This document shows, in pieces, positions 1 through 10,765 of a stretch of 64,000 bases of DNA. Source of the DNA: Amorphophallus konjac (Eukaryota; Streptophyta; Magnoliopsida; Alismatales; Araceae). The stretch spans positions 229,964,641 through 230,028,640 of the forward strand of contig CM040126.1 in the NCBI GenBank assembly GCA_022559845.1, written 5' to 3'. The notes under the pieces are model-generated. The model searched no databases and had not been told where the DNA came from. It saw only the letters and a program-made list of their open reading frames with translations. The translations under genes were made by a program, and so were the position numbers. The stretch's first letter is position 1, and every line of letters begins with the position of its first letter.

Positions 1-294
1 AAGCTCTGACATGATGGGCAAGGATACTCGACCTATCAGTGGAACCTAATAACTTGAGGATATGAAAGCCGAAGCTCTGATATGACTGACAAGGATGACC
101 TATCATAGGGACCTAATAACTGGAGGATAAGAAAGCCGAAGCTCTGATATGACGGGCAAGGATACTCGACCTATCATTGGAACCTAATAACTTGAGGATG
201 TGAAAGCCGAAGCTCTGATATGACTGACAAGGATGACCTATCATTGGGACATAATAACTGGAGTATAAGAAAGCCGAAGCTCTGATACCACCTC
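1..294 (-). repeat. Tandem repeats in 5'UTR of Tekay-like element G1
   Basis: Four full units and the start of a fifth are visible. Each begins AAGCTCTGA, at 1, 72, 139, 210 and 277, so spacing alternates 71/67 and the true unit is a dimer of about 138 bp. The fifth unit runs into the primer binding site. Read on the minus strand, the array lies directly downstream of the PBS in the untranslated leader of G1, whose coding part lies off the window to the left. The repeat contains the iMet-PBS core (GCTCTGAT) in every unit, so the array looks like serial duplication of PBS-adjacent leader. Confidence 0.85.
279..290 (-). promoter_or_regulatory. Primer binding site, initiator tRNA-Met (G1)
   Basis: The minus strand reads TGGTATCAGAGC, the standard 12-nt complement of the 3' end of plant initiator tRNA-Met used by many LTR elements. 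A 4-nt spacer separates it from the LTR end (...GTGACA on the minus strand). It fixes the orientation of G1 as minus and its LTR boundary at 295. Confidence 0.9.
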
Positions 295-1869
295 TGTCAC
301 GCCCCGAACCGATAGCAGCGAAACATGTCGTTTACTCGGAACGTGGCAGTTAAACAGTCGTGAACGATCAAGAGCAATGGCATGAGACCAAATAATTTGG
401 AACAACAATAAAATTTTATTTCTAATATAAGTCTCTTACAATCTCAATTTTAAAACTTGAAGAAGACTCAACTACATCACAATGAAAGAAAAGGAGATGA
501 CGTACTAATAGACTTAGACAAGATAACTAAATAAGAGACATCATGCTAGACTCAAGAAAGATGAAAGACTCGGGTTCACTAGTTTTCGAAGCTCGCTTGC
601 ACACTTGTCCCTCCCACGTGAGTCTCGGTCTCGCTAGCCACTTACCTGAAAAATATTGGAATAAAACTGGGTGAGCGAACGCTCAGTAGGAATTATATCT
701 CAAGAACAAGGAATTGGTTTAAGTAATTACATCTTTCACATGTAAATGCAGTAAGGCTATGCATGTAGAATTAACCGAGCAAGTGAAACAAAACTAGCAA
801 GAGATTAACAACGTCGTGCAAAACTTCCAAGTGAGTCTTAAACAAGAGATATTCATAAGAGACTTTATATATTATTGGCTATTTCACACAAGCACTTGCC
901 CATTCCGGGCCACGCTAGTCAAGTCACGCAAGTCAAGTCACGCACGCAAGTAATATCAAGTAACATCACAAGAGAGAGAGTGTGGAATGTCAAAGATCAA
1001 ACTAGTCATGCACTTCGGTGCAATGCCAGACACCGTGATCAATATAACTCCCATGGGCACAAGTACTTTCGGGTGCTCCTCCCAGACCAGATCGGGCCCT
1101 ATATGCACAGCATTAAAGATAGATCTAGACATCCATGATAGTTCATAGCCAATAAGGAGTTTCAAGAACAAGCTTTAATAGGATGATAAGATAAGATTTT
1201 ATGGAATTCAAGGACAAGGCCCTTGAGTAAGGACAGACTTGCAACAAAATCCACGTGAAACCATAGAAATCATGACATGTCAAAAAATTGGGTGGAATTG
1301 GCACCTAGATAAGTTGCCATGAATAACTTGAATAGGTGACTAACAAGATAGTCACCAATTCAATGGACACGAAGCAAGTTGAAGAATTGGCACCTAACTA
1401 GAGGATACCCAATTCAATATATCGCTTAGTGGAATGATCACTCATTCCGCTGGCTAAGAGAATTCTCTCATGGGCCAAGAATAGCACCATGAAAGGGCCG
1501 GGTTACCACGTTTCTCCAGAGTGACGTGGCACTAAAATGGGTACAAGGTGTTTAAGGTACAACCAGCTCAGTCGGCCTTGAGGGAATCCAAGGCTACGAG
1601 GAGACTTACGGAGGTCCCGATGACTAACTTGCTAGTCCGAAGGAACGGAATGTCCAACGGAGAGCTCGTATGTCACCGAGAGTTGAAGTGTATAACGTGA
1701 ACCAATCATGAAACATGGACTCCATCTACGGACGTGAGATGAGAGTGCCAGAAGACCCGCGGTATGGGTCAAAATCGGGAGAAAACGGTGAAAACATGAA
1801 TGCGTTAATTATAGAATTCATATCCATCCAATTCTATACATAACTATAATTAAATAAACTTATATTATT

Positions 1870-3970
1870 TGACGCCCATGGGTGGCGTCATTTATTAATT
1901 AGCGTCCTCTTGGAGGGACGTTAATTTTATGATTTTTAACTTAATTTATTTAACAAGAATTCACATTTATATCTATTTAATTGAATAATTTCAAAAATAT
2001 ATATTCAAAGAGACATTAATTTATATAAAATGATTTAGAAAAATAGAATATATGATAATTAGGAGAAAATTTCAAGGATTCCAAAAATATATTTTTTATA
2101 ATTTTATGTTGCATAGTTTAGTAGATATGGATTTTCCAAGATATAGTTACAAGTTATATGTATATATGTATATATATATATATAATAACCAATTTGACGC
2201 CTTTGCACGATAGCATCAAAACAATTTGACGACATTTAATATGTCGTCATTTCAAATTATCTCAATTCTTTAGTGCTCTCGTTTCTCGACGTAACTACGT
2301 CAGAATCACGCATTCTATATATCGAAATGACGGGCTCGAAAAACTCTACCTAACTAGACGTTCAAAATAATTTTTCATTGAGAGATGGGGGATCTTGAGA
2401 TAGGGGGTACGAAAAATGGTGCAACCACTCTCACTACCTCGGTCACCTCCCCAACAATACACTCATAAAATTTCATAGCCAAAGGACGCTCCGGTGATGA
2501 GAATCAAGTCGTCAAAAGAAAAACCTATAACTAGCATGCTACAGTAACTTTTGGAATTCGCCGAGCAACTGATTATATATATTAAATGATTTAACTTGTT
2601 TAAACTTATAGTAAATACACCATATAAGGCATGGAAATTTAGGAATAACCATGAAGATTTTAGAAGTATATCTATCCAAAATTTTGGTGTGTGATTACTT
2701 GGGTATAAAATTTTAACATGATGTAATTATTAAGATAATTAAACGATAAACTACACTTAAGCAAGCGATGATAACAAAACATGAGTTTTAAACATCAAAA
2801 ATTAATTACTACTATCTTTGGGCTTCAATTATTGAGAAAACCTACCTTTTGAAGATCAAACGGTGAACATGTTGAGGCTTTTACTGAGGAACGGTGCTCT
2901 GTTTCTCCCTGCAAGAAACAAGGTACCATTTTGAGAAGAATGATGAACTTCTAGGAAGATACGGAGGAAGCAGATTTGACCTTTTGAAGATTAGACAAGG
3001 AATTAGTTTAAACAGTGGTCGAAGATGGTAGAAGAAGGAGAAGTCCCTACGCTTCTCCTCGTTCCAGGTAGAAGAACAGCCACTTGAAGAAGGAGAGCGG
3101 CCCCTCCTTTCACGCTACAGGTTCACGAACGCCTTCACTCGTTAAAGGAGGAAGAAGATCAGCACGTTCACGTTGACGTAGTGGCAGTAGGAGGGAGACC
3201 TCGAACGAGCAGCATACATGAACAGCAGCAAGAGGAAGAAGTTAAAGAACTTATGTTCTTCACGTACTGAGCAAACGCAAGGTGTTTGTTTGAAGAAGAA
3301 GAAGAGCCAGCAGGTTGGCTCGACGGAGGGGTCGGTATTTATAGGAGAAGAATTCCTAATGGGGTTTTTAGGAGTTTGATTAGGAACAGTACTACCTAGG
3401 TAGAATTCTTACTAAATATCGATCCTTTCCCTAAGCATACTTACCCATATAACACCGACTGTCTCTTTTGGAAATGACGCCTCAGGTTGGGGCGTTATTT
3501 TCATAAATGACGCTTGTATACGCAGTCGTTAATCCCTTAATTGACGACTTGCACAGGGGCGTCATTCACCTTTCCCTATTTTATATAACCATCTTTCTAG
3601 ATTTTTATCTTTTTTCCCTTGATGTGATGTAGATGGGAAATTTTAGGGTACGAGTTTTCCATTTTTCTCTATTTTTAATATAATTAGTTTTCCAAAATTC
3701 TTTAATTCAAAAATTGGCACTATTCATTTTAGAATAAAATAACGACTTAGCTTAAGTCGTTTCCTATGTAATTGACGCATGCATACGTTGGCGTCATTTC
3801 ATTTTTGGCATTTTCACTTAACCTTCAAAAGACTAATATTATATATATATCCATGTTATTTCTATAACTCTTTAACTATATACTTTATTTGATTTTTGCT
3901 AATTTGTAAATAACGACTTGCTTTAAGTCGTGTTTCACGTTAGATATGCCTGTACCAAGAGGCGTCAATT
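1870..3970. repeat. Dispersed short inverted repeats in G1 LTR
   Basis: At least ten small palindromes of about 20-30 nt occur, most flanked by AAT/ATT. Clear ones: 1870-1890 (TGACGCC/GGCGTCA arms), 1900-1922, 2227-2249 (TGACGACAT/ATGTCGTCA), 3474-3499, 3505-3532, 3541-3566, 3741-3761 (AACGACTTA/TAAGTCGTT), 3772-3797, 3912-3932 and 3951-3968. Each is centred on a different loop, but the arms share the core GACG(C/A)/(T/G)CGTC. They lie on both sides of the minus-strand TATA box at 3336-3343. Confidence 0.75.
3336..3343 (-). promoter_or_regulatory. TATA box of G1 LTR
   Basis: The minus strand reads TATAAATA, about 1.4 kb into the LTR from its 5' edge at 4740. It is the best candidate for the element's transcription start. 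No experimental start is known. Confidence 0.5.
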
Positions 3971-4383
3971 GAGTTTTTGGCCTTTTCTCAATGCCCTTGA
4001 AAGAACTGAAATTGCATATATGCCCATTCTTTTATCTTTTACATATCTTTAATGTAATTAAATCTTATATTTATATATCCTCCCTTTATAATATAATAAA
4101 TGTGGAATATTAAATTTCCTAAATTAGTAATAAAATATAAATTGACCTTTTCTTCAAGATTTAATGATTCTCAATTCAATTAAAATTATGTTGTGCATTA
4201 AATGGCTACTTAAAAATAACATGTTATAGTAGTGTCCATGAGTTCTTTTGTCAAACTTTTTAGGATGGCCTTGATTATTTACGTTGTATTATATTTAATT
4301 GTATTATATATATATGCACAGATATTTGGATGAGTGGGTTGAGACTTAAGGGCCCTTAGAATGTGTGTGGGTTTCATATCTCT

Positions 4384-4385
<2 letters not shown>

Positions 4386-4444
<59 letters not shown>

Positions 4445-4446
4445 CC
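4386..4446. repeat. (TA)n microsatellite
   Basis: About 60 bp of near-perfect TA dinucleotide repeat inside the G1 LTR. A short apparent ORF over it (Ile-Tyr repeats) is an artefact of the repeat. Confidence 0.95.
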
Positions 4447-4822
4447 TATGGGTTATTTACTTACCCTCATATACATATTAATAATTTGTATGTATATAGG
4501 GATTTTATTCCTCATAATTTCTTTTACTTTTATTAGTCCTTGTCTTGGGTATCAGAGACATGTTTGATCCTAGATAAATTTTTACTTCCATTCCAAAAGG
4601 TAATATTAACTAGTCTTTTATAAATTCCAGGAACCTTATTAACTATTTATAGAGACATGTAGATATCATCATGTATAGGTTATTTTTCTTTTCAAACCTT
4701 AAATATATTTATTCCTATTTCAAAATTACCGGGCGTTACAAGACTGCCCACTGATGAAGGAGCAAGACACCAAAGACGAGAAGCATCCGGTAAAGAAACA
4801 AGGCCGTCTGCAAGCTCTCTGA

Positions 4823-5272
4823 GAGACGGAACCCACTGAATTCAGAATTGTTGAAGGTACTCTCACTATTTGTTCAAAAACTGCTCAAGTTTTATTTGAT
4901 ACTGGAGCAACTCATTCATTCGTTTCCATGAACTTCGATGCTTCATTTTCTAAGAAACATGAACTGTTAGATTTGGTCATATCTATACCTCTTGGGAATG
5001 AGTCTGATATCACTTATCACTATCCAAATTGTAAAGTGATGATTAAGGTAAGCAATTTACCTGCTGACTTGATATGCCTAGATATGAAGGGTTATTATAT
5101 CATACTAGGTGCCGACTGGTTATCCACATACCAAACAACTATAGATTGTCGGCATGGCAAGGTAACTTTCGTGGATTTCCCAGAGCTAGTTTACAATAAC
5201 CCTCGGAGTAAATCACTTCTTATATCAACACTCCGACCTAGAAAGCTTATGGTTAAGGATGCATGGTCATAG
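4823..5272 (+). pseudogene. Retropepsin (protease) fragment of G2
   Basis: The aspartic protease releases Gag and Pol products from the polyprotein. The frame is open from just after a TGA at 4820-4822. The catalytic motif DTGA is at 4898-4909, preceded by a hydrophobic VLF and followed by THSF. The conserved second half ILGADWLS lies about 65 codons later. The first visible Met (4928) is inside the domain and is not a true start; gag should precede it in the same polyprotein but is cut off by G1 at 4741. The frame ends TAG at 5270-5272, and the RT part continues in another frame, so the gene is broken here. Family assignment is secure; function is lost. Confidence 0.85.
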
Positions 5273-6762
5273 CATTCGTGACTGCCATGGAAGTCGAGAA
5301 GGTTAAACTTGAAGACATTCGTGTAATTCATGATTTTCTTGATATTTTTCAAGAAGATTTACTTGGCTTACCCCCGGAAAGGGAAGTGTCATTCACAATC
5401 GACCTTGTCCCTGGAGCTGGTCCAATTTCCAAGGCACCGTATAGAATGTCCCCTGCTGAGCTGAAGGAACTAAAAGAGCTGCTAATGGAGTTATTGAAAA
5501 AGGGTTTCATCAGGCCGAGTACTTCCCCTTGGGGAGCACCCGTGCTGTTCGTCAAAAAGAAGGATGGATCGATGAGACTATGCATCGATTATCGACAGCT
5601 GAATCACCTTACAATCAAGAACAAATACTCGCTACCGAGGATTGACGAGCTGTTCGATCAGTTATCTGGAGCTTCATATTTCTCCAAGATTGATCTTCAT
5701 TCTAGTTACCACCAACTGAAGATCAAAGAAGAAGACATTCATAAGACTGCATTTCGAAGCAGGTATGGTCATTACAAATTTACTGTTATGCCTTTCAGAC
5801 TAACAAATGCCCCCGTAACTTTTTTGCAGTTAATTAACAGCATATTCAGGCCCTACTTAGATCAATTTATTGTGGTGTTTATTGACGATATTTTGATCTA
5901 TTTAAAGACCGAAGAGGATCATGAAGAACATCTCAAGAAGGCACTACAAATATTGAGGGAAAATAAATTATATGCCAAATTCAGCAAGTGCGAATTCTGG
6001 CTCGAGGAAGTATCCTTCTAAGGCCATATTATTTCTAAGAACGGAATTATATCAAAGGTCGAAGTCGTGAACAACTGGGAATGACCCATAAATGCAACGG
6101 AATTTCGAAGCTTCTTGGGTCTAGCTGGTTACTACCGGCGTTTTATCAAGGACTTCTCCAAGATTGCTGTTCCTCTGACCAGGTTAACCCGTAAGGAAGT
6201 GCCTTATGAGTGGAATGAAGACTGTGAAAAGAGTTTCCAAGTCTTAAATGATCTCTTGACCACTGCTCCAGTCTTATCATTATCATTTGAAGGAGAAAAA
6301 TATGAGGTATATACCGATGCTTCTGGTATTGGCCTCGTTTGTGTATTGACGCAAAACAGAAGAGTCATTGCATACTCTTCCCGACACCTCAAGAAACATG
6401 AAGAGAACTACCCGGTGAATGACTTAGAACTGGCCGCGGTAGTATTTGCCTTGAAGATCTGGAGACATTATCTCTATGGAGAATAATTCACTGTATACTC
6501 CGATCATAAAAGCCTCGAGTACTTATTCTCCCAAAAGGAGCTGAACATGCGGCAAAGGCGTTGGCTCGAGTATCTCAAGGATTTTGACTTCACTATACAA
6601 TACCACCCTGGTAAGGGTAATTCCATAGCTGATGCCCTTACTCGAAAGCCGAGAACAATATTGGCCAACTGTATGATACAGGAATGGAAGCTGTTGAGAA
6701 ATTCTCTTAGCTTGATATCAGCACAAATGAGAAGAACATGTGTATTATTCTATCTCATATGA
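5263..6762 (+). pseudogene. Reverse transcriptase and RNase H of G2, broken
   Basis: This part copies element RNA to DNA and degrades the RNA strand. In one frame it shows the gypsy RT entry (LPPEREVSF, then [14 protein letters not shown] and the catalytic D in KIDL), the active site FIDD at 5878-5889, the connection domain ([16 protein letters not shown] at about 6109) and RNase H (YTDASG at about 6310; later YSDHKSLEYLF). In-frame stops are TAA 6019-6021, TGA at about 6082, and TAA 6484-6486. After about 6700 the frame is lost and continues in another frame at about 6770. The substitutions around the second and third catalytic blocks are few, so this is a fairly late-decayed copy. Confidence 0.9.
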
Positions 6763-6764
6763 GC

Positions 6765-8196
6765 CTACATCCAGATTTGCTACCTGAAATTCAGAAGTTG
6801 TAGGAAGAAGATCCCTCACTAGTGGAGATAAAGAGTAAGCTGGATGAGAGACTTGATTTCAAGCTGGTACCTGATGGCAGACTGCTATTTCATGAACGGA
6901 CATGTGTGCCCGACTGTCCCGAATTGAAGAAGAAGATTCTTGAAGAAGCTCATAGATCGAGGTACACGATCCACCCTGGAGCCACTAAGATGTACCAAGT
7001 CTTGAAAAGAACCTTCTGGTGGCCTAACATGAAAAGGGAGGTTGAGGACTTTGTATCTCGTTGCCTCACATGCCAACAAGTGAAGGCGGAACATCAAAAA
7101 CCAGCCAGAAAGCTACATCCGCTAGATATTCCCAAGTGGAAGTGGGAGGACATTGGCATAGACTTTATCATGGGTTTGCCCAAGTCTAGGGGCGGATATG
7201 ATAGAATTTGGGTAATTATCGACCGGCTAACTAAATCGGCCCATTTCTTACCCATCAAAAGCAGATGGTCAGTCGACATACTTGCTGCCCTGTATATTAA
7301 GGAAATGGTTAGATTGCATGGAGTTCTCGTCTTGATCGTATCTGACCGAGGCCCGCGCTTCACCTCTCATTTTTGGAAGAGTCTACAACACTCTCTAGGG
7401 ACGAAACTCAACTACAGCACTACTGTCCATCCCCAGACAGATGGACAGACCGAGAGGACAAATCAAGTTGTGGAAGATATGTTGAGAGCATGCATTATAG
7501 ACTTCGGCGGAAGCTGGCATGACCACTTACTACTAGCCGAATTTGCATATAACAATAGCTATCAAGCTAGTATACAAATGGCACCTTTTGAGGCACTATA
7601 TGGCAGGAGTTGCCGATCTTCTATATGCTGGGATGAAGTTGGTGAAAAACAAATTCTAGGCCCAGACATGGTAAGAGAATCCACCGAGAAGATACACCTC
7701 ATTAGAGAAAGGTTAAAGATAGTACAGTCCAAGCAGAAATCTTATGCTGATAATAGAAGGTAAGACCTAGAATTTCAAGTCGGAGATCATGTTTTTCTCA
7801 AGGTATCTCTCGGCCGAGGTATTAGAAGATTCGGTGTTGAGGGCAAACTAACACCAAGGTTTATTGGTCCATTCGAAGTGCTGGAAAGAGTAGGCGAGGT
7901 GGCTTATCGCATCGCCCTACCTCTGCAACAGTCAGAAGTGCACAACGTGATTCATGTTTACTATGCTGAAGAAATACGTGCACGATCCTTTTCATGTCAT
8001 TGACCACTATGATTTAGTGGTACAGAAGGATCTTACCTACGAACAGAAGCCAATGAAGATCCTCGACCGAGAAGTTCGAGTTCTAAGGAACAAGACGATA
8101 CCTATGGTGAAAATTCAATGGAATCGATGTTTAGAACAAGAAGTTACATGGGAAACTGAAGAATCTATGAAGAGGAGTTTTCTGGAGTTATTCTAG
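6765..8196 (+). pseudogene. Integrase with C-terminal chromodomain-like tail of G2, broken
   Basis: The integrase inserts the DNA copy; the tail of chromoviruses is thought to guide it to chromatin. The main open block is 6822-7763. It holds an HHCC zinc finger (HPGATKM ... CLTCQ), the core DD35E triad (D in GIDFIMG, D in SDRGPRF, E in GQTERTNQ) and the conserved PFEALYGR. A TAA ends the block at 7761-7763. The frame then continues through the GPF-type module (PRFIGPFEVLERVG) and HVYYAEE, shifts at about 7950, and the tail runs 7954-8196 (ILDREVRVLRNKTIPMVKIQW, then TWE), which resembles a degenerate chromodomain. A TAG also precedes 6822. At least two frameshifts and two stops make it inactive. 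Confidence 0.88.
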
Positions 8197-8262
8197 TTGT
8201 AAGTACTCTTCGCCCTTCCTATTTTTCCAGAATACAGTTGAATTTGGGGATGGAATTCTCTT

Positions 8263-8275
8263 AAGTGGGGGAGGG
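8263..8275 (+). promoter_or_regulatory. Polypurine tract of G2
   Basis: AAGTGGGGGAGGG lies immediately before the LTR start TGTAGC at 8276. A PPT at this place primes plus-strand DNA synthesis. Confidence 0.85.
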
Positions 8276-8330
8276 TGTAGCACCCCCGATAAAAACCATT
8301 GAGTAAATTTAAAAATTTTTCCTAAAAGAA

Positions 8331-8600
8331 ATCATACATGAAGGCCTTACATAAAGAATCCAACCTCACAAGGACTACTATATAAATATACAAGCCAATG
8401 TCACTTTATGCCATAAAAAATCATGAAGGCCTTGTGTAAAGAGCCAAACCTTATGAGGACTAGCTTATAAATGTACAACCCATCACTTTATGCATAGTAC
8501 GTAGTGAACTTTTCCTAGAGAATCTTACATGGAAGGTCTTGTACAAAGAACCGAACCATGAGAGGGTTATTATATAAATGTACAAGACAACTTTAAAGTT
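8331..8600 (+). repeat. Triplicated TATA-bearing repeat at start of G2 LTR
   Basis: Three diverged copies begin at about 8331, 8419 and 8521. Each holds in order a CATGAAGGCC-like block, AAAGA(A/G)CC-AACC, then a TATAA box (TATATAAATATACAA at about 8379, TTATAAATGTACAA at about 8465, TATATAAATGTACAA at about 8571). The unit is about 75-100 bp. Confidence 0.75.
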
Positions 8601-8774
8601 TAAACATATGGGCCATGGGTTGTACGTAAGTGGTTTCCACCTTTTCCAACCAAGCAAATTGAAGACTATATGAAGAGGCGCCATTTTCCCTTGGGGTCCC
8701 ATCCCATTATAATATTAATATATATATGTACACCATGAATGCTAACACGTGAATGTGGCAAAAATGTCTACAAA

Positions 8775-10765
8775 TTAACGCCCTCTTGCAAGGGCGTCAT
8801 TCTCATGATTCTTGCCACCTAGACTAATGACGCCCTCATGCAAGACGCCATTTATGTGAATAGTACCACCTAGATTAATGAACGACCCCTTATAATGGAG
8901 TCATTTCATCCATGTTTCTAACATGTTGAGGCACGAACAACGTCATGTAGCTGGCAAACCCCCATAACTAGGATCTTGTCCCTCAACCGGACCCCGCAAG
9001 GCAATAAACCAATGCTTTACGAATCCCTATAACTAATTCCCTACATAGCACTGTCAGAGGCTACTGCCATCTTTCAGTGCTGCTTGCAGAAGGGAATATT
9101 TCCCTTCGTTCCTCTGAAAGCGTGAAGTCTACGTCCTGTTGCTACTGAAGCTTTACGGCAATGGAGAACGTGTGGCTTCGTCCTTGGTTTTTCTATTCTA
9201 TCATATGTACCTCGTAATCATGCCAAAAAGGTAGGTGTTCTCAAATCCTTGCCTAACTAGTAGCTAAATAGGTTAACTGATGCATGCTTAGAGTTCGATT
9301 AACTCGTCAATCATGCTATATATCACCTGGCTTTACCATGATCAAGCAATAACCATGTATATACCATGTTATACATATCTTAATAGCCTGTTACACCTGT
9401 CGCATATGATTTTATACATATTGTTACAATGATCTTAATGAGTTAAACATAGTCTGTTAAGCATGATTTCATGAATTTTTGAACATATTTTATTACACAA
9501 GTTTACAGACTTAATAACCATGTTTTAAACCTTAGTATAGAACCTCTGTACACCAAATACTTGCATGTTTTAAAAACCCGAGAGTCCCAGCACTCAGGTA
9601 AATGGCGCCCCAGACCAGGGCGCCAATCACCAAATTGAAGACCCCTCAGGGGGCACCAATTACCAAATTGAAGACCCCTCAGGGGGCGCCAATTAAATGA
9701 AGACACTTCGCAGTGTCATCATTTCCATTTCCATAATTGCTAGTAATTAATAATGCAACACATTCAAAAATCCATAACTATCAAACTAAAGCATGAAATT
9801 TGTACATGAACATGTTTCTGGAATCCTAACATTTTTCCCTACCTGCACGTACTCTTACTTTTTGATTCGAAGAAATTTTATACTGATGAATAGTGAACAA
9901 CCATCTATAAATGGCGCCCCCGACCAGGGCGCCATTTCAAAATTGAAGACTTCTCGCAGGGTCGTCAATTAATTGAAGACATGTGCAATGACGTCAATTC
10001 CATTTTTTGGAATTTTCAGTAATTAGTAAATCAACGCATTCAAAAATCTATAACTATTAAACTGAACCATGAAAATTTTGCCTGAATATACTTCTGTGAC
10101 CCTGAAATTTTTCTCCACCTGACCATGTCTTCGGATTCTGATTCGGAGAAACTTTGGGAAAATGAATAGTATGTTGTATCACAGAATATACCATTCTGAT
10201 ACGAAGCATAACCCACTTGGAAAATAACTCAATTGGTGACCCTACATAGTGTCGTCAATTAGTTGAATATGTACTTAAATTGGTGACACCCCGAAGAGTC
10301 TTCAATTAAATGAAGACTACTCACAGGGGCGCCAGAACTATTTCTTGAAAAAATTAAAGATACAACATTAGAAAATTCATATTTGTCAAACCAAAACCCA
10401 ACAATTATATCTGAACATGTTTCTGGACTCCCGAGGATTTATACTACGTGTTCATGTCCTTACTTTCGATTTTCGAAAAAAAATTTCGGAATGAACAGTG
10501 CTTTGAGTCACAGAACGTATCTACTAGGTGAAAATGACCCACTGTAATTGGCGCCCCAAGACAGGGCGCCAATTCATCAAATAGCGACAGCCAACAAGCC
10601 TTCAATTAATTGAAGACTGCTTGTAAGGGCGCCAATTCTTTATATATATATATATTCAAAAAATCACCCCTGTAATTGGCGCCCCAAGCCAGGGCGCCAA
10701 TTACTTAAATAGCGACGGCCAGGTCGTCTTCAATTAAATTAAGACTTCCTAGGACGCGCCAATTT
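8775..10765. repeat. Dispersed short inverted repeats in G2 LTR
   Basis: At least twelve imperfect to perfect palindromes of 25-31 nt occur. The clearest are 9603-9625 (TGGCGCCC/GGGCGCCA), 9910-9935, 10546-10574 (AATTGGCGCC/GGCGCCAATT) and 10673-10703. Others: 8775-8800, 8826-8853, 9634-9662, 9666-9695, 9939-9968, 9972-10000, 10600-10632 and 10733-10765. Most are bordered by AATT, and one arm often reads AATTGAAGAC. They form two clusters (9600-10000, 10230-10765). Confidence 0.8.

Larger units (their letters stand above)
295..4740 (-). mobile_element. 5' LTR of Tekay/Del-like Ty3/gypsy element G1
   Basis: On the minus strand the LTR starts TGTAACGCCC at 4740 and ends GGGGCGTGACA at 295, followed by the PBS, giving about 4446 bp. 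Its reverse complement matches the 3' LTR of G2 in several blocks: minus 1110-1020 matches 11240-11330, and 700-665 matches 11812-11850. The two LTRs are therefore one family in opposite orientation. No gene is seen in the whole stretch; short ORFs within it are unsupported. It contains a minus-strand TATA box, an array of short inverted repeats, and a TA microsatellite. G1 sits inside G2: the G2 protease sequence starts at 4741. The matching target duplication and the second LTR are outside the window. Confidence 0.85.

Noticed and set aside
875..1171. Short frames on both strands in the G1 LTR
   Set aside because: The region matches the non-coding LTR of G2 in reverse orientation, where the frames are not conserved.
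4361..4567. 68-codon frame with Ile-Tyr repeats
   Set aside because: It is the translation of a TA microsatellite.
9600..10765. Regularly spaced palindromes resembling a CRISPR array
   Set aside because: Repeats are imperfect and differ from each other, spacing is irregular, no cas genes are near, and the context is a plant LTR.
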